Assembly (NCBI GenBank): GCA_050248795.1
Contig: JBFWRS010000012.1
Coordinates: forward strand, 30,624-94,623
Origin: CAZTDU01 sp050248795
GTDB lineage: Bacteria; Pseudomonadota; Gammaproteobacteria; Burkholderiales; SG8-39
Direction of reading: 5' to 3'
Length of the DNA: 64,000 nucleotides
The notes under the pieces were generated by a model. That model was not told the DNA's origin. It searched no databases and was given only the letters and a program-made list of their open reading frames with translations. Positions 25,541 to 33,701 of the stretch are shown piece after piece (within the stretch, counting starts at the first letter, position 1; each line of letters starts with the position of its first letter). The position numbers were made by a program, and so were the translations under genes.

Positions 25541-28500
25541 ATGAGTTCCAACATTGGTTTTCGCATGAGCGCCGCCGCGCTGGCGGTACTGGGGGCTTTC
25601 GGCGCCACCGGCGACGGCAACGCCCAACCCACCGTGCTTGCCAACGAGCCGCTGTCGACCGGGCTTTCGGCGGTACCGCCGAACATCATGTTCATCATCG
25701 ACGATTCCGGCTCCATGGCGCGCGAGTACACCCCGGACCACGTCAACGACAGCTATTGCCGCGGCGGCTCGACCTCCGGGCTTTCCTCGTGCGGGCTCGG
25801 CGACCCGCTGTATTCCAGCCCGCAGTTCAACGCGCAGTACTACAACCCGAACATCCGCTACCGCGCGCCCTACCATCCAGACGATGTCGGCAAGGCCGAG
25901 GACGACAACTCCCGCGTCTACCCGACCTACAACAACGTAGGCTCGAACCAGAAGTGGAACGCGGTCAAGGAAGACCCGTTTGCCAGCAACGGCACCCGCG
26001 ACCTGCTCACGGAGAACATCGACCGGGTGGCCTGCGGCGAGAGCAGCCCCTCGGAAACCGACAAGCACAGCTCGTCGGTGTGCCGCGAACTGATCGACTA
26101 CTCGGTGCGGCCTGCGGCCGAGGCAGTGGGGACCGGCACCTACCTGTACCCGAACCCGCGCTTCAACGCCAGCTCCAGCACCACCACCGTGCATTTCGAG
26201 CACCGCGTCACGCGCTCGGGCTCGGGCAGCCGGCCGATTCCGCCGTACTTCTACACCATCAGCAAGGTCGAGTGGTGCGAGAAGCGCAATACCTCCAACC
26301 CCTCCACCGGCCGCACGCAGAGCAAACACCGCTTCGGCAAGGGTACTTCCAACACCGGCGCGGCGGCCTACGCGACCAACCCCTGCCTGGACCGCAAGGG
26401 CTTCATCGGCGGCACCAACTACCGGTACCCGAAGTTCGGTCTGGTCGCGCACAATTCCAACAACGACAACGCGAACCAGAACTCGCACCTCAACAACACC
26501 ACGGTGATCGGGGTATCGGATTTCGAGGGCATTTCGGGATTCCGCCGCTGGAACATCGTCGACGCAGGCGGCAACACGCTGGCGGCCGGCTACCCGGCCA
26601 ACAATTTCCAGGGCGCCGGTACCAAGGCGCCGGGCCGCTCCGACTGCGCCGGCGCGGCGTGCACCTACAGCGAGGAGATGACCAACTACGCGAACTGGTA
26701 CGCCTACTACCGCTCGCGCCTGCAGGCGATGAAATCCGCGGCCAGCCGCGCCTTCGAGTCGCTGTCGACCAATTACCGGGTCGGTTACATCACCATCAAC
26801 CCGGGCAGCACGGTGCTCTCCAGCCGCTACCTGAAAATCGACAGCTTTACCGGCTCGCATCGCAATGCCTGGTACAGCAAGCTGTTCGCCACCAACACCA
26901 GCGGCAGCACGCCGCTGCGCGAGGCGCTGGCGCGCGTCGGCTGGATCTATGCCGGCCAGCTGAATACCGGCCTCACCAGCGGCATCCCGGCGGCAGACGA
27001 CCCGGTGATCGCCTCCTGCCAGCAGAACTTCGCCATCCTGACCACCGACGGATTCTGGAACGGCAGCGCGGGCCAGCAACTGGACGGCAGCAGCATCGGC
27101 GACCAGGACAACGACATCAGCACCGCGCCGCGGCCGTTCTACGACGGCCCGAACTCGAGTAGCCAGACCGCAACCAGCACGCTGTCGGACGTCGCGTTCT
27201 ACTACTACGTGAACGACCTGCGCACCGGCCTCACGAACGACGTGCCCACCACCGCCAAGGACACCGCGTCGCACCAGCACATGACCACGTTCACGCTGGG
27301 CCTCGGTATCGACGGGCGGCTGAAGTACCGCAGCGACTACGAGACCGCGAACAGCGGCGACTACTTCGACATCCGGCAGGGCACGCTGAACTGGCCGAAG
27401 CCCCAGTCGGACGCGGATACCGCGGTCGACGACCTCTGGCATGCCGCCGTGAACGGTCGCGGCAAGTACTTCTCGGCGCAGGATCCGTCTGCGCTCGCTT
27501 CCGGCCTCGAGGAAGCGCTGACCGAAGTCGGCAGCCGGGTCGGCGCCGGCGCGGCGGCGGCCACGTCCAGCCTGCGGCCCTCCGCGGGCGACCAGCTCGC
27601 CTTCACCGCGCAGTACGAGACGGTGAAGTGGCACGGCGACCTTAAGGCGCGCACCATCGACGTCGATACGGCGAGCTCCACTTTCGGCCAGGTGGCCACG
27701 CGCGACCTGTGGTCGGCGCAGGCGCTGCTCGACGCCAAGGACTGGACCACGCGCAACATCCTCACCTACGATTCGACGGATACCGTCGGCGACCTGCTGA
27801 AGAAGTTCTGCTTCGATGCCGCGGGCGCGGGCTGCACCGGCAACGGCAGCGGCCTCACCGCGGGCGAGAAGGCGTTCTTCAACCCGACGCTGCTCAACCA
27901 CTACACCAGCTTCACCACGGCGCAGAAGGACGGCGCCAACGGCGGCGTGACCGCCGAGAAGATCGTCAACTACCTGCGCGGGGACCGCTCCAACGAGGGC
28001 GTGGGCACCGCGCTGAATCAGTTGTTCCGCGTGCGCGAGCACGTGCTCGGCGACATCGTCAACTCGCAGCCGGTGTACGTGAAGCGGCCGCCGTTCGACT
28101 ATTCGGACAGCCATTACGCCACCTTCAAGGCGAACAACGCCAACCGCCAGGCGGTGGTGTTCTCCGGCGCCAACGACGGCATGCTGCACGCCTACCAGGT
28201 AGACCCGGACGGCAACGCCTATTTCCAGACCGGCGGCTTCGCCACCGTCGCCGAGGGCGACGACACGTTCTCCGCCGGCACCAACGACGGCGGCGGCGAA
28301 TCGTGGGCCTACGTCCCGGGCATCGTGATGCCGCGGCTCACGCCGCTGGCGAATTCCAGCGCCTTCACGCACCAGTACTTCGTCGACGGCTCGCCGGTCG
28401 TGGCCGACGTCTGCACCACGGTGCCCTGCGCCTCGGCGAACGACTGGCGCACGATCCTCGTCTCGGGCCTGAACGGCGGCGGGCGCGGGTACTTCGCGCT

Positions 28501-29686
28501 GGACATCACCAACCCGGTGAGCCCGAAGGCGCTGTGGGAGTTCTCCACGCTTTCGACCACGCCGTGCCGCACCGATGCCGAGATCAACACGGGCGCCTTC
28601 TCGGACGACTGCCACCTCGGCTACACCTACGGCTCGCCGATCATCACCAAGTGGAAGAACACGCTGTCGGGCAACGACGGGCGCTGGGTGGTGTTCGTCA
28701 CGTCGGGCTACAACAACTACAACCCGGGGGACGGCAGGGGCTACCTGTACATGCTGGACGCGATCACCGGCAAGATCCTCGGCCGCGTCACCACCGGCGT
28801 CGGTTCGGGCGGCACCGCCGGCGCGAGCTACACCGACGCCGATCCGAGCGGGCTGGGCAAGATCAACATCTGGCTGGACAACGGCCTGGTCAACAACTCG
28901 GGCGAACACGTGTACGGCGGCGACCTGAAGGGGAACCTCTGGCGCTTCAACGTCGGCGGCGCGCCGGCGACCTTCTCGGCGACCAAGATCACCGTCGCGA
29001 AGGATGCGGCCAACAACGTGCAGCCGATCACGGTGAGGCCGGAACTCGGCTTCCCGAAGAGCAAGCGCGTGGTCTTCTTCGGCACCGGCAAGTACCTCGG
29101 CCAGCCGGACACCACCGACGTCACCCAGCAGACGATCTACGGCATCAAGGATGACCTCTCGGGCACGCTGGTCGATTCCCGGGGTGCGGGCGTCGTCGCC
29201 AGGTCGTTCGCGGCCGAAGTGACCCTGCCCGACGGCACGGTTGCGCGCAGCATTGCCAGCGGCGGCACTGCGCTCGACTTCTCGAGCCCCACGCAGTTCG
29301 GCTTCCGCATCGACCTGCCGACCGCAGGCGAACGGGTGAACGTCGACCTCGCGCTGCAGGTGGGTACGCTGGTGGTGGCGTCGAACATCCCGAACACCAC
29401 CGGGTCGTGCTCGGCCGGCGGCGCGGGCTGGGAGAACTACATCAACTTCGAGACCGGCGAGTCGGTCCAGGCAGTGTCTTCCGGCGGCTCGACTGCGGGG
29501 GCGAAGAAGTTCTCCAGCGGCCTGATCGTCGGCACGACGATCGTGCAGCTGCCCGGCGGCAAGACGGTCGCGATCACGACCTCCGCCGACACCAAGCAGA
29601 CCACCAGCGGCATCACCGCCGGAGGCGGCGGCGGTGCCGGGGTCAGCGGCCGCCGCTCTTCGTGGCGCGAGATCATCACGGAATAG
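25541..29686 (+). CDS. pilY1: Type IV pilus tip adhesin/assembly factor PilY1
   Basis: A 1381-residue exported PilY1/PilC homologue, at the upper end of the usual 1000-1400 range. A signal peptide leads into a von Willebrand A-like N-terminal half with a MIDAS-type DDSGSM motif (54-59) and ILTTDGFWNG. The C-terminal half holds the PilY beta-propeller (VVFSGANDGMLHAYQ, VYGGDLKGNLWRFNV). At about residues 1095-1125, where P. aeruginosa PilY1 has an EF-hand-like calcium loop, this protein reads DADPSGLGKINIWLDN, so that calcium site seems absent or altered. It ends the minor-pilin operon and is followed by a terminator. Confidence 0.92.
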   Translation: MSSNIGFRMSAAALAVLGAFGATGDGNAQPTVLANEPLSTGLSAVPPNIMFIIDDSGSMAREYTPDHVNDSYCRGGSTSGLSSCGLGDPLYSSPQFNAQYYNPNIRYRAPYHPDDVGKAEDDNSRVYPTYNNVGSNQKWNAVKEDPFASNGTRDLLTENIDRVACGESSPSETDKHSSSVCRELIDYSVRPAAEAVGTGTYLYPNPRFNASSSTTTVHFEHRVTRSGSGSRPIPPYFYTISKVEWCEKRNTSNPSTGRTQSKHRFGKGTSNTGAAAYATNPCLDRKGFIGGTNYRYPKFGLVAHNSNNDNANQNSHLNNTTVIGVSDFEGISGFRRWNIVDAGGNTLAAGYPANNFQGAGTKAPGRSDCAGAACTYSEEMTNYANWYAYYRSRLQAMKSAASRAFESLSTNYRVGYITINPGSTVLSSRYLKIDSFTGSHRNAWYSKLFATNTSGSTPLREALARVGWIYAGQLNTGLTSGIPAADDPVIASCQQNFAILTTDGFWNGSAGQQLDGSSIGDQDNDISTAPRPFYDGPNSSSQTATSTLSDVAFYYYVNDLRTGLTNDVPTTAKDTASHQHMTTFTLGLGIDGRLKYRSDYETANSGDYFDIRQGTLNWPKPQSDADTAVDDLWHAAVNGRGKYFSAQDPSALASGLEEALTEVGSRVGAGAAAATSSLRPSAGDQLAFTAQYETVKWHGDLKARTIDVDTASSTFGQVATRDLWSAQALLDAKDWTTRNILTYDSTDTVGDLLKKFCFDAAGAGCTGNGSGLTAGEKAFFNPTLLNHYTSFTTAQKDGANGGVTAEKIVNYLRGDRSNEGVGTALNQLFRVREHVLGDIVNSQPVYVKRPPFDYSDSHYATFKANNANRQAVVFSGANDGMLHAYQVDPDGNAYFQTGGFATVAEGDDTFSAGTNDGGGESWAYVPGIVMPRLTPLANSSAFTHQYFVDGSPVVADVCTTVPCASANDWRTILVSGLNGGGRGYFALDITNPVSPKALWEFSTLSTTPCRTDAEINTGAFSDDCHLGYTYGSPIITKWKNTLSGNDGRWVVFVTSGYNNYNPGDGRGYLYMLDAITGKILGRVTTGVGSGGTAGASYTDADPSGLGKINIWLDNGLVNNSGEHVYGGDLKGNLWRFNVGGAPATFSATKITVAKDAANNVQPITVRPELGFPKSKRVVFFGTGKYLGQPDTTDVTQQTIYGIKDDLSGTLVDSRGAGVVARSFAAEVTLPDGTVARSIASGGTALDFSSPTQFGFRIDLPTAGERVNVDLALQVGTLVVASNIPNTTGSCSAGGAGWENYINFETGESVQAVSSGGSTAGAKKFSSGLIVGTTIVQLPGGKTVAITTSADTKQTTSGITAGGGGGAGVSGRRSSWREIITE

Positions 29687-29711
29687 AATAGCGGCGCGGG
29701 CGGGTCCGCGG

Positions 29712-29740
29712 ACGGGCGGCGAAGGCCGCCCGTTTCTTTT
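29712..29740 (+). terminator. Intrinsic terminator after pilY1
   Basis: A perfect 9-pair stem ACGGGCGGC/GCCGCCCGT with loop GAAG is followed by TTCTTTT. It begins 25 bases after the pilY1 stop and ends 8 bases before the ATG of the next gene, leaving almost no room for a separate promoter. Confidence 0.85.
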
Positions 29741-29748
29741 GGACGAAC

Positions 29749-32004
29749 ATGAGCGCCACCTTCACGCCGCGGCCGGACCCCTTCCTCGAGCGCATGCTGC
29801 AGCAGGCGGTGAAGTTGCACCAGCACGGCGGCCTTGCGCGTGCCGAACTGCTGTACCGCCGGGTGCTCTCCGAGCAGCCGAACCACCCGCACGCGCTGTT
29901 CCTGCTCGGCAACATCGCGCTCGCGGCCGGCAAGGCGGCCGAAGCCGAGGGCATGCTGTCCCGTGCGATGATGCTCGCGCCGGGCGACGTGGAGTACGCG
30001 ATCTGCCTGGGCAACGCGCAGGCCGTGCAGGGACGCTATGCCGCCGCCGCGGTGCACTATCGGCATGCGCTGCGCCTGCAGCCGGGATCACTGGGCGCGC
30101 GCTTCAACCTTGCCAATGCCCTGCGCGACGATGGGCGCCTGGACGACGCGCTCGCCGAGTACCGCGAGGTCATCCGCCGCGAGCCGCGCCATGGCCCGGC
30201 GCTGAACAACCTGGTCAATGTGCTGCAGGAGCGCGGCGCCGCCGACGAGGCGCTGAAGGAACTCGCCCACTACCTCAGGATCGCACCGGGGGACGCCCGC
30301 GCGCACTACAACCGCGGCAACCTGCTTCGCGATCGCGGCGAGACCGAGGCGGCCATGGCCGCGTTCCGCGCCGCGGTGCGCGCGGATCCCCGCTTCGCCG
30401 ATGCCCACAACAACCTCGCCGTGCTCCTGCTCCAGAACGGGCGCGCCGACGAGGCGCTCGCGCATTTCGGCCGTACGCTGGAGCTCGACCCGACGCAGCG
30501 CGAGGCGCTGCTGAACCTCTCGCACATTCACATCCGGCTGGACGAGCCCGCGCTGGCGGTGCGCTACCTGAGGCGGTTCGTCGCGCTGGAGCCCGACCAC
30601 CACCAGGGGCGGCTGATGCTCGCGCTGCAGTACCTGGCGATGCGGCGGCTGGGCGACGCGCGCGACGAGTTCCGCGTGCTGGTCGAGGCGGCGCCCGGGG
30701 ACGCGCGCATGCGCGTGAACTACGGCACGGTGCTGCAGGAGCTCGGCGAGCTGGGGCCCGCGATCGAGCAGCTGGAAGAGGCGCTGCGCGCGGATTCGTC
30801 GCTGCTCGAGGGTGCGCGATACAACCTCGCGATCGCGCTGCGCCGGGACGAACGCCCCGAAGAAGCGCTGCCGCACCTCGAGGCCGCGGTCGAAGGCAAT
30901 CCCGGCTCGGCTCGGCTCGCCAACGCGCTGGCGAACGTGATGCTCGACCTGAACCGGCACGACGACGCCATACGCGAGTACCGCCGCGCGATCTCGCTCG
31001 ACCCCGGCCTCGCGGACGTGCACGTCAACCTGTCGGGCGCGCTCGTCGCGACCGGACGCTTCGGCGAGGGCTGGGACGCGGACCTCGCGCGCTGGCGACT
31101 GCCCGAGAACATCGGCCGCCTGCTCGAGTACCCGCAGCGGGCATGGAGCGGCGAGCCGCTGGCGGGCAAGCGCATCCTGGTGTGGACCGAGCAGGCGCCC
31201 GGGGACCAGATCATGTTCCTGCACGCGCTGCCGGACCTGCTCGCGCGCGCCGGCAGCGTCGTGCTCGAGTGCAGCGGCAGGCTGCTCCCGCTGCTGCAGC
31301 GCTCCTTCCCCGGCGTCGAGATGCATCCGCGCTTCCGCGAGCAGGAGCAGATTCCGCGCCTGCGCGAGCACGACATCGACTACCAGGCGCCGATGTCCGA
31401 GCTGCTGCGCCAGTTCCGCCGCAGCTGGGCGGATTTCGCGCCGCACGCGGGCTACCTGCGGGCCGACCCGGTTAAGGTCGCACGCTGGCGCGACCGCCTG
31501 GCGGAACTGGGCCCGGGGCTGAAGGTCGGCATCTCGTGGCGCGGCGGTACCGCCGAGACGCACCGCAGGCGGCGCTCGATCCCGCTGCGGCAGTGGGCGC
31601 CGCTGCTGCGCACCCCGGGCGCGCGCTTCGTCAGCCTGCAGTACTCCAACGTCCTGCCCGAGCTTGCCGAGCTGCGCGAGCAGGAAGGGCTGGACCTGCC
31701 GCACTGGCAGGAGGCGATAGACGACTTCGACCAGACCGCTGGCCTGCTGGCCGCCCTGGACCTGGTGATCAGCGTCCCTACCACCGCGATCCACCTCGCG
31801 GGGGCGCTGGCCGTGCCGACCTGGGTGCTGACGCCGCATCGCGCGGGCTTCCGCTACCTGCGCGAAGGCCGCGTCATGCCGTGGTATCCGTCCGTGACGT
31901 TGCACCGGCAACCCGACCCCGCCAGCTGGGACGGGCTGTTCGACGAGATCTGCGGCGCGCTGCGCACGCGCATCGGCGGGGCGGTGGCCGCGCCCCGCGC
32001 GTAG
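29749..32004 (+). CDS. TPR-repeat protein with C-terminal glycosyltransferase-like domain
   Basis: A 751-residue cytoplasmic protein. Residues 1 to about 440 are a run of about a dozen tetratricopeptide repeats (for example ARFNLANALRDDGRLDDALA and AHYNRGNLLRDRGETEAAMA). From about 470 the sequence matches the GT9/heptosyltransferase-like domain seen in many TPR glycosyltransferases: ILVWTEQAPGDQIMFLHALP, GISWRGG, DLVISVPTTAIHLAGAL and PWYPSVTLHRQ. In comparable proteins the first motif is usually GEQGLGDEIMF, so this copy is diverged. Position after pilY1 suggests glycosylation of a pilus or surface protein; that is inference, and a terminator separates it from the pilus operon. Confidence 0.75.
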   Translation: MSATFTPRPDPFLERMLQQAVKLHQHGGLARAELLYRRVLSEQPNHPHALFLLGNIALAAGKAAEAEGMLSRAMMLAPGDVEYAICLGNAQAVQGRYAAAAVHYRHALRLQPGSLGARFNLANALRDDGRLDDALAEYREVIRREPRHGPALNNLVNVLQERGAADEALKELAHYLRIAPGDARAHYNRGNLLRDRGETEAAMAAFRAAVRADPRFADAHNNLAVLLLQNGRADEALAHFGRTLELDPTQREALLNLSHIHIRLDEPALAVRYLRRFVALEPDHHQGRLMLALQYLAMRRLGDARDEFRVLVEAAPGDARMRVNYGTVLQELGELGPAIEQLEEALRADSSLLEGARYNLAIALRRDERPEEALPHLEAAVEGNPGSARLANALANVMLDLNRHDDAIREYRRAISLDPGLADVHVNLSGALVATGRFGEGWDADLARWRLPENIGRLLEYPQRAWSGEPLAGKRILVWTEQAPGDQIMFLHALPDLLARAGSVVLECSGRLLPLLQRSFPGVEMHPRFREQEQIPRLREHDIDYQAPMSELLRQFRRSWADFAPHAGYLRADPVKVARWRDRLAELGPGLKVGISWRGGTAETHRRRRSIPLRQWAPLLRTPGARFVSLQYSNVLPELAELREQEGLDLPHWQEAIDDFDQTAGLLAALDLVISVPTTAIHLAGALAVPTWVLTPHRAGFRYLREGRVMPWYPSVTLHRQPDPASWDGLFDEICGALRTRIGGAVAAPRA

Positions 32005-32006
32005 CC

Positions 32007-32948
32007 TCAGCGCAGCGAGCGCGACAGCTCGCGCGGCAGCGTGAAGACGACGTGCTCGGTGATTCCCTGGAGCGGCTGCACCTTGCGCGCGCCCAGCTCC
32101 ATCAGCCGCTCGATCAATTCGTTGACCAGGACCTCGGGCGCGGAGGCGCCGGCGGTGACGCCGACGCGGCGTTTGCCGGCGATCCATTCGGGCTTCAGGT
32201 CTGCGGCATTGTCGACCATGTAGGCCTCGACGCCGATGTGCTGCGCCACCTCGCGCAGGCGGTTGGAGTTCGAGCTGTTCGGCGAGCCGACCACGATGAC
32301 CACGTCGCACTTCGGCGCCATGAACTTCACCGCGTCCTGGCGGTTCTGCGTGGCGTAGCAGATGTCGTCGCGCTTGGGGCCGCGGATGCCGGGGAAACGC
32401 GCGCGCAGCGCGGCGACGATCACCTGCGCATCGTCCACCGACAGCGTGGTCTGCGTCACATAGGCAATCTTCGCCGGGTCGCGCACCTGCAGCGCGGCGA
32501 CATCCTCGACGGTCTCCACGAGGTGCATGCCGGCCTCGGCCTGGCCCATCGTGCCCTCCGCCTCGGGATGGCCGCGGTGGCCGATCATGACGATCTCGTA
32601 TCCGGCCTTCAGCATCTTGGAAACTTCCACGTGCACCTTCGTCACCAGCGGGCAGGTGGCGTCGAACACCTTCAGGCCGCGCGCCTCGGCCTCGTCGCGC
32701 ACCGATTTCGCCACGCCATGCGCGCTGAAGATCACCGTGCTGCCGGCGGGAACCTCGGCGAGTTCCTCGACGAATACGGCACCCTTGGCGCGCAGGTCGG
32801 CGACGACGAACTTGTTGTGCACGATCTCGTGGCGCACGTAGATCGGCGCACCATGCAACTCCAGCGCGCGCTCGACGATCTCGATTGCGCGCTCGACGCC
32901 GGCGCAGAAGCCGCGGGGGTTCGCCAGCAGTACGTCCATGGGCTGCAT
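32007..32948 (-). CDS. ispH: 4-Hydroxy-3-methylbut-2-enyl diphosphate reductase
   Basis: The last enzyme of the MEP pathway, a 313-residue [4Fe-4S] protein making IPP and DMAPP. The three cluster cysteines are Cys15 (GFCAGV), Cys99 (DATCPL) and Cys197 (DDICYATQNRQ); the acid in GHPEAEG (Glu129) and TQTTLS are present. ATG 32948 is taken, one base after the fkpB stop; ATG 32939 is an alternative that loses only three residues. It closes the ribF-ileS-lspA-fkpB-ispH operon, the standard order in betaproteobacteria. dxs and ispA of the same pathway are at 53-56 kb. Confidence 0.96.
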   Translation of the reverse strand: MQPMDVLLANPRGFCAGVERAIEIVERALELHGAPIYVRHEIVHNKFVVADLRAKGAVFVEELAEVPAGSTVIFSAHGVAKSVRDEAEARGLKVFDATCPLVTKVHVEVSKMLKAGYEIVMIGHRGHPEAEGTMGQAEAGMHLVETVEDVAALQVRDPAKIAYVTQTTLSVDDAQVIVAALRARFPGIRGPKRDDICYATQNRQDAVKFMAPKCDVVIVVGSPNSSNSNRLREVAQHIGVEAYMVDNAADLKPEWIAGKRRVGVTAGASAPEVLVNELIERLMELGARKVQPLQGITEHVVFTLPRELSRSLR

Positions 32949-32949
32949 T

Positions 32950-33222
32950 CTAGGTCAGCGCGAGCACTTCGACTTCGAAGTGGATACGCCTGCCGGCAAG
33001 AGGGTGATTCACCTCGAGTTCCGGCCGCAACGGTCCGAAGGCATCCTCGGGCTCGAGCATGAACACCTGCCGCACGCCCGGCTGCGCCGCCACCAGGCAG
33101 CGCTCGAAGCCCGGCGCCAGCTCCCCCTCGCCCACGGCAAGCGTCGCCGGATTGCCGCCGAAAGTGGACAGCACCTCGGTGCCGTCTTCCAGCGCGATGC
33201 GGTAGTGCAGCGTGCAGATCAT
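32950..33222 (-). CDS. fkpB: FKBP-type peptidyl-prolyl isomerase, short form lacking the insert-in-flap domain
   Basis: A 90-residue FKBP in the place normally held by FkpB (SlpA). It keeps the PPIase core: LHYRIALEDGTEVLSTFGG, GEGELAPGFERCL and EPEDAFGP, with NHPLAGRRIHFEVEVLAL at the end. FkpB/SlyD-type proteins are about 140-150 residues because an insert-in-flap chaperone domain of some 50 residues lies between DAFGP and NHPLAGR. Here those blocks are joined directly by LRPELEV, so the chaperone domain is missing. It should retain isomerase activity but bind unfolded clients poorly (inference). It overlaps the lspA 3' end by 4 bases. Confidence 0.88.
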   Translation of the reverse strand: MICTLHYRIALEDGTEVLSTFGGNPATLAVGEGELAPGFERCLVAAQPGVRQVFMLEPEDAFGPLRPELEVNHPLAGRRIHFEVEVLALT

Positions 33223-33701
33223 CTTTGCACCAAGCTGTCGACGATGACGATGCCGGCGCCGACCGAGATCGCCGAGTCGGCGACGTTGAACGCCGGCCAG
33301 TGCCAGCCGCCGGCATGCAGCAGTACGAAGTCCACCACGTGCCCGTAGGCGATGCGGTCCCAGACGTTGCCGAGCGCGCCGCCAAGGATCAGCGCGAGGC
33401 CGGCGCACAGCAGCCTCTTCTCCGGCTCGCGCACCAGCATCGTCGACACCATCACGGCCGCGACCGCCGCGATGCCGATGAAGAACGGCCGCTGCCAGCC
33501 GGGTGCGTCGGCGAGGAAGCTGAACGCCGCCCCCTTGTTGAACACCAGCACCAGGTCGAGGAAGGGCGCCAGCGCCACGCGCTCGCCCGGCGCGAGCGAC
33601 GCCTGCACCAGCCACTTGGACGCCTGGTCGGCGAGCACGACCGCCAGCGCGGCCGCGAACCACGGCCAGGCCCGGCGCATTCCCGCGTGCGCTTCAGGCA
33701 T
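33219..33701 (-). CDS. lspA: Lipoprotein signal peptidase II
   Basis: A 160-residue, four-helix inner-membrane aspartyl peptidase that removes signal peptides from diacylglyceryl-prolipoproteins. The catalytic aspartates are Asp124 in GHVVDF and Asp142 in FNVADSAI, with NKGAAFSF and GGALGNVWDRI also intact. It lies between ileS (overlap of 8 bases) and fkpB (overlap of 4), the conserved ileS-lspA order. Confidence 0.96.
   Translation of the reverse strand: MPEAHAGMRRAWPWFAAALAVVLADQASKWLVQASLAPGERVALAPFLDLVLVFNKGAAFSFLADAPGWQRPFFIGIAAVAAVMVSTMLVREPEKRLLCAGLALILGGALGNVWDRIAYGHVVDFVLLHAGGWHWPAFNVADSAISVGAGIVIVDSLVQR

Noticed and set aside
24893..28909. Antisense open frame of more than 1300 codons opposite pilX and pilY1
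   Set aside because: It is a by-product of high GC at third codon positions of pilY1. It has no known domain, is extremely rich in Arg, Val and Ala, and the opposite strand is a well-supported gene.
22246..29686. Pilus cluster as a type II secretion pseudopilin operon
   Set aside because: PilY1 and PilV/W/X-type proteins are specific to type IV pili, and no gsp secretin, ATPase or GspG-like gene is present.
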